The position numbers and the translations under genes were made by a program. Source: Dioscorea cayenensis subsp. rotundata (lineage: Eukaryota > Streptophyta > Magnoliopsida > Dioscoreales > Dioscoreaceae). From it: a stretch of 64,000 nucleotides of DNA. The notes below the pieces were generated by a model. It was not told the origin of the DNA. It saw nothing but the letters and a program-made list of their open reading frames with translations, and did no database searches. Location of the stretch: positions 4,526,001 through 4,590,000 of the forward strand of contig NC_052480.1 of NCBI RefSeq assembly GCF_009730915.1, written 5' to 3'. This document shows, one piece after another, positions 49,991 through 61,524 of the stretch (its first letter is position 1; each line of letters starts with the position of its first letter).

Positions 49991-50902
49991 AAAGCGAAAA
50001 CGAACTTCAGGTTATTAAGATTAGTGAACTCATGACTCTTTCTAATCACTTAATTAATTAATCAATCAATCAAATTTTCTGTTACTTTGTTGGGTTAATG
50101 TGTTTGATGTTGATGTATTTTTGCTTTTGTTTTATATATATTGTCATATTCAGTTTTATATATTATAATTATTAATAAATTTTTGGTCTATTAGCATTGA
50201 ATTCTCTGTATAAAGTATTTGTGTTTCGTTGAAAAGATATATTTGAACATTAGTTCACATAAAGTGAAAGTACAAATATGTTAACATTAATTTTATGTTT
50301 TATATATTCTCAATATGATTTATCTATATTTTATTAAAAAAAATAACATGTACTGTAATTATGTAATTATGAATCAAATTTATGAATATGTATAGACATA
50401 ATATTAAACCAAACTTGAGCCAACATTGGTTGACTAGTTAAGTTCAAATTAAAAGAAGTTTATATATATATATATATATATAACATTTTTCTTTAATATG
50501 GACTCATAATATTTAAATTTTAAAAATATTTATCGTACCTTTGAATGTTAATCAAATTTGATTTATGTGAAAAAAATCAAATTTGATTCTATCGGTCGTA
50601 CTCAAACGATCTAAAGAGATAACACTTACAAAACACTCCATTTACTAAGGACAGAGAAATACATCAAAAACTAATGGAGGACTAAATCAAATATTAATAA
50701 CAAATTATTTATATGAGTATTATCATTTTTTAATATTTTATTTATATTAATAGAAAAAATATATTTAAAAATAAATTTAGTATACATGAACAAAAGTATG
50801 ATGACCCATAACCGATTTAAAAAAAACAAGAAGTCGAACTTTTAATCTTCAATATAAAAAATAAATTTATTATCATTTAATTATTCTATCGGTTATTTGT
50901 GC

Positions 50903-50904
<2 letters not shown>

Positions 50905-50962
<58 letters not shown>
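50905..50962. repeat. (ATA)n microsatellite
   Basis: An uninterrupted run of about nineteen ATA/TAA triplets. On the minus strand it reads as a poly-Leu frame, which is not a protein. Confidence 0.95.
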
Positions 50963-51502
50963 GTAAGTTGTGAGTGTGGTGACATAGATTTAGTCATATA
51001 GATGGGCAAAAATAAGATGACATTGACACATGGGCAACTTTGGAAGTACCACCTGCTTTTGTATGAATACAGTAAGGCATTTATATAGGCCGGCATAAAA
51101 TCCATCATCTAATTAATTATCAAAGATACCATTTTTCTTTTTCTAATTAATATATGCGAAGAATGTTAGGCATCATGTATAAGTACTTTATAATGGATAA
51201 TGGGTGCAATTTTTATTTTAAAAATCATAATTTCTCCATTCAAAGAAACCATGTAATATTTTTGTTCAATAAAACCCTTTAATTTATTCACTTAAATTAA
51301 AGACATTTCATATAAATAAAAAATAAAAATGGTAAATAAATACCTCTCTTACATATTAAATTAATTATAACCATAATTTTTTTTGACAAGAATACTACAG
51401 GTGCACCAATATAGGTGATTACATCTTTAAAACTTAAGACCCATCAAAATTCAATGCAAGATAAGTATTGCTGGACTCACTAGCGGATTTTGTGGGTAGA
51501 GG

Positions 51503-51551
<49 letters not shown>

Positions 51552-52440
51552 ATTCAAAAAAATATATAATTTATATATAATTCATATGAAAAATGCTACT
51601 TTTTTTTTTTTAAAATTCTACCTCATATTATTTATAATAAATTAAATAAAAATAATAAATTATTGTATTAAATAAATTTGATGTTCAGTGATAATAAATA
51701 ATATGGTTAGCTAAACATAAATCCTCAAATATTTTTATTTTTAAACATTATATATAGATTTTTTTTATTGAACTTATCAATACATAATTATCAATATTTA
51801 GGATATTAATATAAAAATAAAAATAAAATAAAAATAAAATCCTAAAAAATGCAATTGCTATGGCAAAATTTATAAAATAAAAAAACATTGCAGATCTCAT
51901 GGATTGGTGAGTTTTTTTTTGTTTGATCAATTATCTTCAAGTTTATGTTTTATTTTAAAATTATCTTCTTTTTTTTTCTATTTGTATTATATTTAATTTA
52001 ATTTTTTTAAATCTTTGTGTGATTATTTGTTGTGTAAAAGTATTTATATTTGTTGAATAATTGTTAGATGTTTATTTCATTATAAAAATTATTGTGAAAA
52101 AATGTTATATACTTGCGATTAATTGTTATGAAAATTTTAATTATTCATTAGATTATTTGTTGAATAATTATTGTATTTAATAACTGACTTATATAATAAA
52201 TATGCTCCGGTTCTCATAATTATAAAATTTTACATTAAATTAAATTATAAAATTAATAGATTATACATATATTAAATAAATAAATAAATATGTTTGTAGC
52301 AGGAGTGGGACCACTTCCCCAAATTGATAAGCACTGTTTAACAAGTCTCCCGATTGAGAAATCTTATTCATTAAAAATAGGCGATGAATCGGGGCTCCAA
52401 ATTCAATTTCAGTAACCTCTTAAAGACCTTTTCCCGCTCT
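50963..52440. other. AT-rich spacer upstream of the PP2C gene
   Basis: Includes (TA)n at 51505-51552 and long AT-rich tracts. At 52300-52500 the sequence becomes more balanced and is likely the PP2C promoter and early leader. No other gene is seen. Confidence 0.5.
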
Positions 52441-52767
52441 CTTCCTATACTTAACCTTTAAGAACCCTTCTCTTTCTCTCCAATGTAAAAAACACCATCA
52501 CTATCACATTGACCCGGGACAAAGAAAAGTCCAATTATTCAATCCAAAACACCCTCTCAATCTCTCTCCTTTTACTATATTTATTATATAGACTTTCGCT
52601 ATTAATGATCATCTGTCTATCTGTCTATCTGTCTATATATAGAGAAGTAGTTCTCTTTCAATCATTCCTTCAAATAGAAAAGCTTGTAAGAAGCATAGCT
52701 GATTCTCAGGGAAGATATCTCTTAAAAGTAGCAAGTCTTGGGAAACAAAGAGGTGGAGTTTTAAAGC

Positions 52768-54353
52768 ATGGTTGACCAAGTTGATTGCTTATGGTTTCTC
52801 ATCTCTCTTCTTGTAATCTTCATCAAGTTTCTAAGAAAAGGTATCACCAATATGGCTCTTTGTTCCACCAACTCTCCTCATCACCCTTCTTGGAAGATGA
52901 TCACTGAATCATCACCATCAGCATCATCAGCATCATCATCAAGTATGGTAACGACGAAGTTGCCGGAGCTAGCAAGCAAGAGTTGTAAGGTTAATCTGAT
53001 GACCGATGAGGAATCTGTGAGTTTAGAGAATAAGAAGAAGAAGATGATGATAAGGAAGAGGCCGTCGAAGATTGTGATACCCAAGTCTTTTGTGAGCTTG
53101 GAGTTTGGTGAGGCGGAGAAGGAGAAAGATTTGGGAGAGAAGGAGGTTGAGGTTGAAGAGAATGAGTATTGTTTGGCATCTAAAAAAGGAAAAAGACATG
53201 TGATGGAGGATGGTTATGGAGTCATAACCAATATTCATGGAGATTCCAAACAGGTATTACTACTAATAAGAACTTTATAAATTAATATTTCATTAATATT
53301 CTCAGTGTGATTGTAATTAATTAATTAATGAAACACATGTTTGGGTACGTCTTCATTTCAGGCATTTTTTGGAGTTTTTGATGGACATGGAGGACGTGCA
53401 GCAGTAGACTTTGTTTCTGAGAAACTTGGGAAGAATATAATAAACTCTCTTTCAGCATTACTAGAAACAGAAGAAGAGGAACAAGACTCTCTGGAACTAG
53501 CAATTAAAGAAGGGTATTTGACCACAGATAGGGAGTTTCTTAGCAAGGTATATATTTATATTATATTACTATATATATAAGTATAAAACTTACAAAGTCT
53601 TATTTGGTGGGCTTTGAATTCAAGGTTTAAAGTAAAACTTTGTACATTTAATATGGTAGGGTGTGAGCAGTGGAGCGTGTGTAGCAACAGTCATGTTCAA
53701 GAATGGAGAGCTGCATGTTGCCAATGCAGGTGATTGTAGAGTGGTCATGAGCAAGAATGGTGTGGCTTATGCACTAACAAGTGATCATCGTCCCTCAAGA
53801 GACGACGAAAAAATTAGGATTGAAAACTCGGTAAGTCATTATCTGTATCTATATATATATATAGTTTTCTCTGTTTTTGAACATACCATTGATAATTTTG
53901 CAATGGTGATATCAGGGAGGCTATGTGAATTGCCGAAATGGAGTGTGGAGAGTTCAAGACTCACTCGCTGTCTCGAGAGCAATCGGCGATGAGAACATGA
54001 AAAAATGGGTTATATCTGAGCCAGAGACTTGCAAACTGAAGCTTACTTCTGAATGTGAATTCTTGATAATGGCTTCTGATGGTTTATGGGACAAGGTGAG
54101 TGTATATATATATATGCATGCAAAACTTAATTAGTTTATATATTAAAGTGAATGTAACGCTTATAAGTTTGAGTTGATTTTATAATAATATATGTTTAAT
54201 TAAATTCAGGTGAGTAATCAAGAAGCACTGGATATTGTAATGAAGAAGAAGAACAGCGTGAGGTCTTGCAAAGAGCTTGTGGAGTTGTCTACAAAGAGAG
54301 GTGGAAGAGATGATATAACAGTTATGGTGGTTGATCTTCAAAAGTTTATGTAG
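52768..54353 (+). CDS. Type 2C protein phosphatase, clade B (AP2C-like)
   Basis: Five exons: 52768-53253, 53362-53547, 53660-53830, 53916-54095 and 54210-54353, 388 residues, phase 0 at every junction. PP2C motifs are all present: [20 protein letters not shown] (D169), [58 protein letters not shown] (D336) and [12 protein letters not shown] (D376). The N-terminal region holds a basic-hydrophobic stretch, RKRPSKIVI at about 97-104, matching the MAPK kinase-interaction motif of Arabidopsis AP2C1-4, so MAPK dephosphorylation is the expected role. Starting at 52768 adds a hydrophobic segment ([15 protein letters not shown]) that AP2C1 lacks as I recall it; ATG 52852 is an alternative start without it. 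The leader has a CTGT/CTAT microsatellite (52612-52640). Confidence 0.93.
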
Positions 54354-56277
54354 ATGATGATGTTGGTGGTTTAATTGTATACAAGAGAGATTGAGGGATT
54401 AATTAGGCAGTTTATTAGTTGACATGAGATATATTTTTTTTAGGGTTAGGATAAGAAACTAATTAGTAGAATGTATATGTATATAATTAGATTAAGTCTA
54501 TTCCTTTAATTCATTAACATTGAATTCTTATCCCATATTTTGTTTTCTTGTAATAAAAGTGTTATGAAGAATTCAAATTTATAAAAAAATATTAAATATG
54601 TAGCATAGAGTTTGAAATTTCGATTTTATTTATAAAAAGGTCTCAATTATCTTTGGAAAAATACGTTATAAATTTAATAATAAATAAGCTACAACTACTG
54701 CATATTTTGACTCAGGCCCAATTTACATTGTGGCAACTTAGAACTTTATTATTATTTTTAATTATTTATTTTTTTATGACAATGTGAATATTACATAGGA
54801 TTTATATCAATATAAAATTAGTTCATTATTAAGTAATGAATCACTGGTTCCATTTGTAGCATGCAATTTTTGTTGGTTATGTTTTTGCAATTTTTTATTT
54901 TTTTTGGCAAAATTTGGTTTTTTTTCATATGTATATACAAAGAATCTAACTTCATTAATATATTTGGTACAAAAACGGAATAATTAGCTTATATTGACAT
55001 ATTACTTCTTATCTATTATACATAGAACTAATAATTTATCCTCAATATAAATATATACATAGATTTTCATTAATATAAGATAAATAGAAAAAAAATATAA
55101 AAAGAATAAGAAAAAAATATGTACCGTACACCTCGATTATACTTCACTTCTCCTTTTTCCTTCCTCTTTTTTATCTTTTTTCCCTATATATTTACAACAC
55201 AAAAAAAATATTTATAGGTATTTAAAGGTTAAATGGACGGTCAAAATTGAATTGATCCAACGGCCTAATAAGCACTAATAAGTGTAATAGTAATAGTACT
55301 GGATATTGCTACAGTATCATATGGCCGCGGCCAGCGGATACTACAATAATATATAAACTGTTGCTACAATAATATATACCGATGCTATAGTGTCATCACA
55401 TGTTGAAATATGTCGATTGCTACCAAAGATAGTCCTTATTTTTAAAGTATTCATAACATTATCAATTTTATTTTATTTTGTTTTATTATTATTTTTTAAC
55501 AAAGACTCATCAACACGTCATCACACGCAAAACAATCAGATGAATGAATAATTGTGCATTTGGGTGTTGATGTGTGTATATGTTATATAAACACTACAAT
55601 ACAGCTTGCCATAGAACCAACTTTTCTTTCTTAGTTTATTGAATGAAAAAGATATATGAAAATTATTTTCTGATTTATGAAAAACAGTATATATATATGG
55701 TGTTTGGGAAAAAAAGTTTTCAACTTTTTTTTTCTGACAATTATTTTTTTCAATTTTTTTTAAAACATTGAAATGCCAATTTTTGGAAAAGAAACTATTT
55801 TCTTTACACAAATCCTTCAATTTAGAAAAACATTAATTTTGACTTAGTTTATCAAGGTTGAAAGTGAAAGAACACACAAAAAAAAAATCAATTATTAATT
55901 TATTAATTTTGAAAAAACTGCAACCGTAAATTATATTACTGGTTACACAATATAATACAAAGAATGAAAAAAATGAGTAGAAAGAAAGAATAAAAATAAA
56001 ATAAAACTCTATGTTAAACGAAAAGAGAAGGTTAGTTTTTTTTTTTTTCAAACCTATAAATTTCATAAATATTTTTATGTGGGAAAAGTCAAATTTATAA
56101 TATCATAATCACATTTTTGTACTGTTCTTTGGTTAAGTTGTATACAACGGACATCTTTTCCTCAGATGTTTGATTCATGGTAATGCCATATATTACAAAT
56201 ATAATGAGATTATTAGTTTGAATATTATAAGTTTGGAAATATTGTAGTGATGTGATATAACTAGGAACTCATATTAT
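54354..56277. other. PP2C 3' flank and AT-rich spacer
   Basis: Likely 3' UTR to about 54560 (AATAAAAG at 54552). The rest is AT-rich; a GC-richer patch at 55240-55440 with TACAGTATCATATGGCCGCG and repeated CTACAATAATATATA may be a repeat fragment. No gene. Confidence 0.5.
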
Positions 56278-56476
56278 TGATAAGTGCTTGAATGAATATA
56301 TTTAATTACTATTATTTATAACACTTTACATGTAATTGTTGAATATTGATGAATGCACAATATTCATATATTTTATATCATTTTGTACACTCATTTGGCT
56401 TGTATTAGAATTATATTATGAAATTTGATGCTAAATCTCGTGTGTTTCACATTAACAAACTTTGGGCATCACTTAT

Positions 56477-56517
<41 letters not shown>

Positions 56518-58041
56518 CAAAAATGAGCATTCCATACCCTAAATGAAGAAGAAAGAGCTCTCTCGGCATCATTGGCAAACTGGGTGGCTTACGGGCAGCT
56601 TACGGTTGTAAACACTTTCAAGAGAACTTTACAGGCATGCTTATGCCCATAAGGAGGATTCAGAGCCAAATCAGAGAACCATCCAGAGGAGTTGACGACC
56701 ACAATTTATGCCCCTTAAGGGTGGTCGCAAGAAGCATCACGATGAAGCTTATGGTTCAATGCTTACAGCCGTAAGCTGTACCATAACATAAACAGAAGAC
56801 CTTATAGATGTGACTTACAACCATAAGTGTTCTTGTAAGGCTCACGACCATCTTCTCCAGCTCCCTTACGGCCACGTCCTTACGCCTGTAAGCATACAGG
56901 TATAAATAGATATGATAAGGATTTTTAGGGCATTTTTTTGTTTTATTTGGAGCTATTCTTGGAGGCGAAGTTAATAAAGAATGAAGATTAATCTCCAGGG
57001 ATCAAGATGCTATTCCAAGGGAGATTTGGATCCCATTCAACGGGATTGGAGATCGTACCTGTTAAGCTCACCTTGGCAGTGTGCGTGGAAGCTTTCCTAG
57101 GGTTTCTCCGGTAATCCTCCTACGTTGAGAAGTAGGTTTTCATATTTTTCATGTTTCCTCCCATATCTTGTATCTTGAATGCTTGCCCTTCGTTAATGAA
57201 GGGCTAATTTGTTAGATGTTTGGGCATAGTTGAACTATAGGGTTTATTTTATTGACATTGGTTGTTGGATCTTTATGCTTTAATTGTTTTTATTATTGCA
57301 ATCCATTTCTATTTGAATCTAATCGCATGTTTGAATGTTTGGTTATTAACGAGGTGAAAGCCCTAGCTATCGTACTTGATGTGCTTTGTGACAAGTAGAA
57401 ATACCCATCTAGCATAGACATGCCGTGAATAGAGGCAATTGTGAATAAGCCTAGGCATATGGTACTTAATTTGGAGACTTTGTCTTCCTCAATTCTCCAG
57501 AGTGAGTTGATGATTATCTCTATGCTCTTTGCAATCAGGTGGAGTAGATTTTAGGAGAAAACACATTTATGCTATATATTCGGATTAGGGATAATCTCTC
57601 TTCATAAGGGAGATTATCTACTTAAGAGATCATAATTAGCTCGCAGTGAGGTTTTATAGAGTGTTAATGCGATTGTGTGGATGTCTGTATCAGCTCTACA
57701 TCGATTCAGCTATTCTTCATCTTTGAAAGGGGGTTTAGTATAATTCTGGGAACATGTCGGTTAAAATAGGATTGCATCCTTAGACAACCTTTGTTCTATT
57801 CTTTATAACCTCAGAAGGATACTATACCTGGACATCGTTTTCCCCTTGATTTCTCTCACTTTTTTTTAACAATATTTCTTGTTTTTGTTTTTGTTTTTTT
57901 TCACACACATCACTTGATCTTTTAGATTATTTTTTCCGAATTAGGGCTATTACTAGTATTCACTTTTTTCCCTGTGGACCGACACTTTGCTTTACACACA
58001 CTTATATTACGCGATAGACATGTACACTTGCATCCCTATCA
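56278..58041 (+). repeat. 5' LTR of the gypsy element
   Basis: Begins TGATAAGTGCTTG and ends CATCCCTATCA, so TGATA...TATCA forms a 5-bp terminal inverted repeat (TG...CA), seven bases before the primer site. It contains a GA microsatellite (56480-56513) and several CTTACGGxxGTAAG-like palindromes (56585-56900). Only one LTR is visible, so the start is inferred from the terminal repeat. Confidence 0.7.
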
Positions 58042-58047
58042 AGTTTT

Positions 58048-58065
58048 TGGCGCCGTTGTAGGGGA
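58048..58065 (+). other. tRNA-Asp primer binding site
   Basis: TGGCGCCGTTGTAGGGGA matches the complement of the 3' end of plant tRNA-Asp (TGGCGCCGTTGCCGGGGA) at 16 of 18 positions, right after the LTR. This primer is typical of Athila/Tat-type gypsy elements. Confidence 0.88.
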
Positions 58066-58189
58066 AGAATAGTGATATTAGGAACACTTGAATTTATGTT
58101 ACTTTACCCATTTATTTTCTTTCTTATTTGTTCTTCTTTTGTTTATATTCATTATTTTTTATTTCTTTTCTTTTATTTGATTTTAGTGT

Positions 58190-59845
58190 ATGCCACCCAA
58201 AGGAAAGTTAATAAGACTAGTAGAAGGCAAGAGCAGTATAGAAAGTGATGAGAACTAGATTGAGAACAACTTTATTGAACGAGACAGGATCTTTAATAGT
58301 AAGTGTTGGGGAGCATTTGGATACAATTGCAAATCAAGGGAACCGATAGAGGACCCTTCTAACAAAGCTGCAAACAACTTTGAGCTTAAGACTGCATTTG
58401 TACAGATGGTTCAACAGTCAGTACAATTACATGGTCTATCAGACAAGGATCCTAACGGTCACATTGGAGGGTTCCTCGAAGTTTGTAATATGCTAAAATT
58501 AACAATGTGGCTGATGATGCTATCAGACTCCGATTGTTCCCTTTCTCTTTGAAGGGAAGAGCTAAGCAATGGCTAGAAGCTCTTCCTCATGCTTCTATCA
58601 TGACATGGGAACGACTCGTCTAGGCATTTATGGCCCGTTATTTTCCGCCAGGAAGAACGACAAAGTTACATTAGGAGATTACTTTATTTGTATAATTGGA
58701 CTCAGAATCACTGTTCGAGGTATGGTGTAGATTCAAGGACTTATTGAGGAAATGCCGATATCATAATCTCTCTGAATGGATGAAAGTCAGATATTCCATC
58801 AAGGCCTCAATCAGAGTATCAAGCAACTAATGACTCAGCAATAGGAGGATCACTTGGCAGTAAGACACCGGAGTCATTTAAGCAGTTGATCAAAGAGATA
58901 GCCATGAACAATTATCAATGAAAATCTAGGGGCAAGTTAGTTGGAAAGCTCACCGGGATGATAGAGGTTAGCGAGGTTACAGTGTTAGCCGCCCAGGTTA
59001 AGGTTTTGAGCAGAAAGATTGACAACTTATCCACTTAGAAGCCGACTCCAGTAATGGCTAGTGATACATATGGGGGAGGACATGCTTTGATAGATTGTTC
59101 CATTGTAGGAGTGGTACATGGACCCACTGAGTAGGTAGATTTCATTGATAGTGCCCTTCGACAGTAAGGAAACCCCTACAGTAGCACTTATAACCCATGA
59201 TGGCGGAATCACCCTAATTTCTCTCTAGAAAATCAAGGCCAGCAGCAGAAACTCCCTCAAGGATTTCCTCCTCATCCGCAGTCTAATAGGAAGCCCTTAT
59301 TAGAGAAAATGCTTACTCAGTTCATACAGAGCACGGATACTATGTTTTAACAGTTCAAAACCTGATTCTAGAGTATAGAGTCGACGATGAGAAACCAGCA
59401 GGCTTCTCTTCAGAATTTAGAAAATTAGGTGGGACAGATAGCTAAACTGTTGTTTGAACGTCCTCAAAGAAATTTACTGAAAAATAGTAAGGCCAATCCC
59501 CGTAAGCATTTCAAGCCTATCACTCTTAGGAGTGGTAAAGAAGTGGGGATGAGTAGTGAAAGGGTGATGTAGAAGGAAAAAGAACCAGAAGTTGAGGTTT
59601 TGGATCGTGCAACAAAAAAGGGAAAAGCTACTCCGATTGTTAAGAAGAGAACACCACCACTAGTGAAGGAGTATGTTCCACAGCTTCCATATCTCTCCAG
59701 ATTGAAGAATGATCGAACAAACGAGCAATTTAGAAGATTTCTGGATTTGTTGAAGCAATTGCACATCAATGTACCATTTGTTGAAGCTCTCTCTCAAATG
59801 TCAAAGTACGCGAAGTTTCTCAAGGACCTACTAACAAACAAGTGA
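58190..59845 (+). pseudogene. Gag pseudogene of the gypsy element
   Basis: Opens at ATG 58190 (MPPKGKLIRLVEGKSS) and is broken by an early TAG and several shifts. Recognisable gag pieces: FELKTAFVQMVQQSVQLHGL and DKDPNGHIGGFLEVCN (58381-58485), LKGRAKQWLEALPHASI (58550-58600), FMARYFPPGR, and the Athila-type pre-protease block PQLPYLSRLKNDRTNEQFRR to FLKDLLTNK (59670-59840). Stops between blocks show it is not functional. Confidence 0.8.
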
Positions 59846-60418
59846 AAATTTGAAGAAGTGTCAATGGTTACGTTGAGCGAGGGAAGTTTGGTGTTACTTC
59901 ATAATAGTCTACCAAGGAAGAAGAAAGATCCAGGGTGTTTTACTATCCCTTGTAACATTGGTGATTTTGGTAGATGAGAAAGTCCTAGCAGATCTAGGAG
60001 CTAGTATAAATTTCATGCCTTACACCATCTTTAGGAGATTTGGACTTAGTGAGATCTTAAGCCAACTAGGATAACCTTACAATTAGCGGACCGCTCCATT
60101 AGGCATCTTAGGGGGATCACATAGGATGTTTTAGTTAAGGTCGATAAATTCATCTTCCCGGTTGATTTTGTGATTTTAGATATAGACGAGGATGTTGAGG
60201 TAACTCTCATTCTTGGTAGGCCTTTCCTAGCCACCTCTCAGGCCCTAATTGATGTGAGAAATGGTAGAATCAATCTTAGGGTTGGGTATAAGGAAGTTAT
60301 GTTTGCTTTATCTGATGCTATGAAACATCGTTCTACTTTTAATGATACTTGTTATTTCATTGATGAGACTGATTCAATTGTTGATAAATGTGTGCTTGTT
60401 GCACAAAAAGCCTTTTGA
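59846..60418 (+). pseudogene. Aspartic protease (retropepsin) pseudogene
   Basis: Pieces in two frames: LPRKKKDPGCFTI (59913-59951), the active-site region LADLGASINFMPYTIFRR (59985-60040) with DLGAS in place of the usual D-S/T-G, then DEDVEVTLILGRPFLATSQA (60185-60244), the conserved ILGRPFL flap. A frameshift near 60055-60065 separates them. The domain order after gag is that of Ty3/gypsy pol; no downstream RT follows. Confidence 0.8.
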
Positions 60419-60939
60419 GGAGTTATTGGATGATCCTCACATTGAAGAGACAACCCCTTTGCTTACAACAACCTCGGCTGAGGGATGCATTAGCAAAAAA
60501 CATTGGCGAGAGGTCACTTCCCCCGAGAAAGGCAAACATTTACCAAAGAGGTAACACCCGAGTAAGTCAACTTCATTGGTAAGTTCCCCATTTTCTCCGA
60601 TCTTACACTTGGGCACTATTTTGGAGACACTCACATTGGGTTTGAGGAGTACTTATATTTGGAGCCTCCTTGACATATGCATATCAGGTCTGTCAAGCTT
60701 GTGACTTAAAACAAGCGTTTCTTGAGAGGCCACCCAAGCAATTTTTGTATTTTTGTTAAGTTTGAATCTTTAGTTGTAGTCTTGTAGTTTTGTTTTATTT
60801 AGTAATAAAATGCTTAGCATATCTTGGATTTTTAGGTGTTGGTTGGTTGTTTGTTACCCTTGATACTCATTTTGTGCTTCCCAGGTCTCACTTGTATTTG
60901 AGCTTAACTATAGTAAACGGGAAACTCTACTCAATTTTT

Positions 60940-61430
60940 TAGGACTACATACGGATTACTTACACCCGTAAGCATGACCATAAGCCTTAAATAGAGAGCT
61001 TTACAGGCATCTTTATGCCCGGTAGCCACCCACAAGGGGTATGTAGAGAGTCTTACGAGTGTATTTAAGTCCAATAAGTCATGATGAGCACAGTTTAGAG
61101 GTTCTTTACAGGTGTCTTATGCCCATAAGTGTGATAGTAGGGGTCATCCATAACACTTTACAGGTATACTTTAAACACTTACAACTCGTAACCTTCATGG
61201 GGTATAACCTCGGTTCCTTATAGGTACTTTATGCCCGTAAGTTAGACCGTAAGAGCTAGCAGAGAACTTTACGAGCTACAGTGTAAAGGTCCTTATGGTC
61301 ATAATATTCTAGATTGTAAAGGAGATGTATCCTTACAGGGCAGGCCTTATGGCCATAAGCTCCATGTAATTGTTCATTTAGAGAGACTTACGGTCGCGGC
61401 TAACACCCGTAAGCACCTAGGATTTTTTGC
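60940..61430. repeat. Palindrome-rich CTTAYGGNCATAAG repeat region
   Basis: About ten imperfect copies of a phrase TTTACAGG...CTTATGCCCATAAG spaced roughly 40-70 bp. The clearest is CTTATGGCCATAAG at about 61346-61359, a perfect 14-bp palindrome. The same phrases occur in the 5' LTR (56620-56900), tying this region to the element. Confidence 0.7.
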
Positions 61431-61524
61431 GCCGCCGGTGATCTTTAAGCTTCATTTCGAATTCTTTCTCATTGGACCTTTGGTCGCCGGTGCCATTTTC
61501 TCCTCCCATTCACTTCCTCCTCCC

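Larger units (their letters stand above)
56278..60840 (+). mobile_element. Ty3/gypsy (Athila-like) LTR retrotransposon lacking RT and integrase
   Basis: Order seen: 5' LTR (56278-58041), primer binding site for tRNA-Asp, decayed gag (58190-59845), decayed aspartic protease (59846-60418), then directly the conserved post-pol phrase TTAAAACAAGCGTTTCTTGA and GAGGCCACCCAAGC (60704-60738). Reverse transcriptase, RNase H and integrase should lie between protease and this phrase and are absent, so the copy depends on others or is dead. The 3' LTR is not in the window; the element may continue to or beyond its end. Confidence 0.8.

Noticed and set aside
50902..51108. Minus-strand frame ending in a poly-Leu run
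   Set aside because: The Leu run is only the (ATA)n microsatellite read in reverse.
55536..56066. Lys/Phe-rich minus-strand frames
   Set aside because: Composition is that of AT-rich spacer; no domain and no conserved start context.
60437..60634. Small frames after the protease, on both strands
   Set aside because: They fall in the decayed tail of the gypsy element and show no RT or integrase motif.
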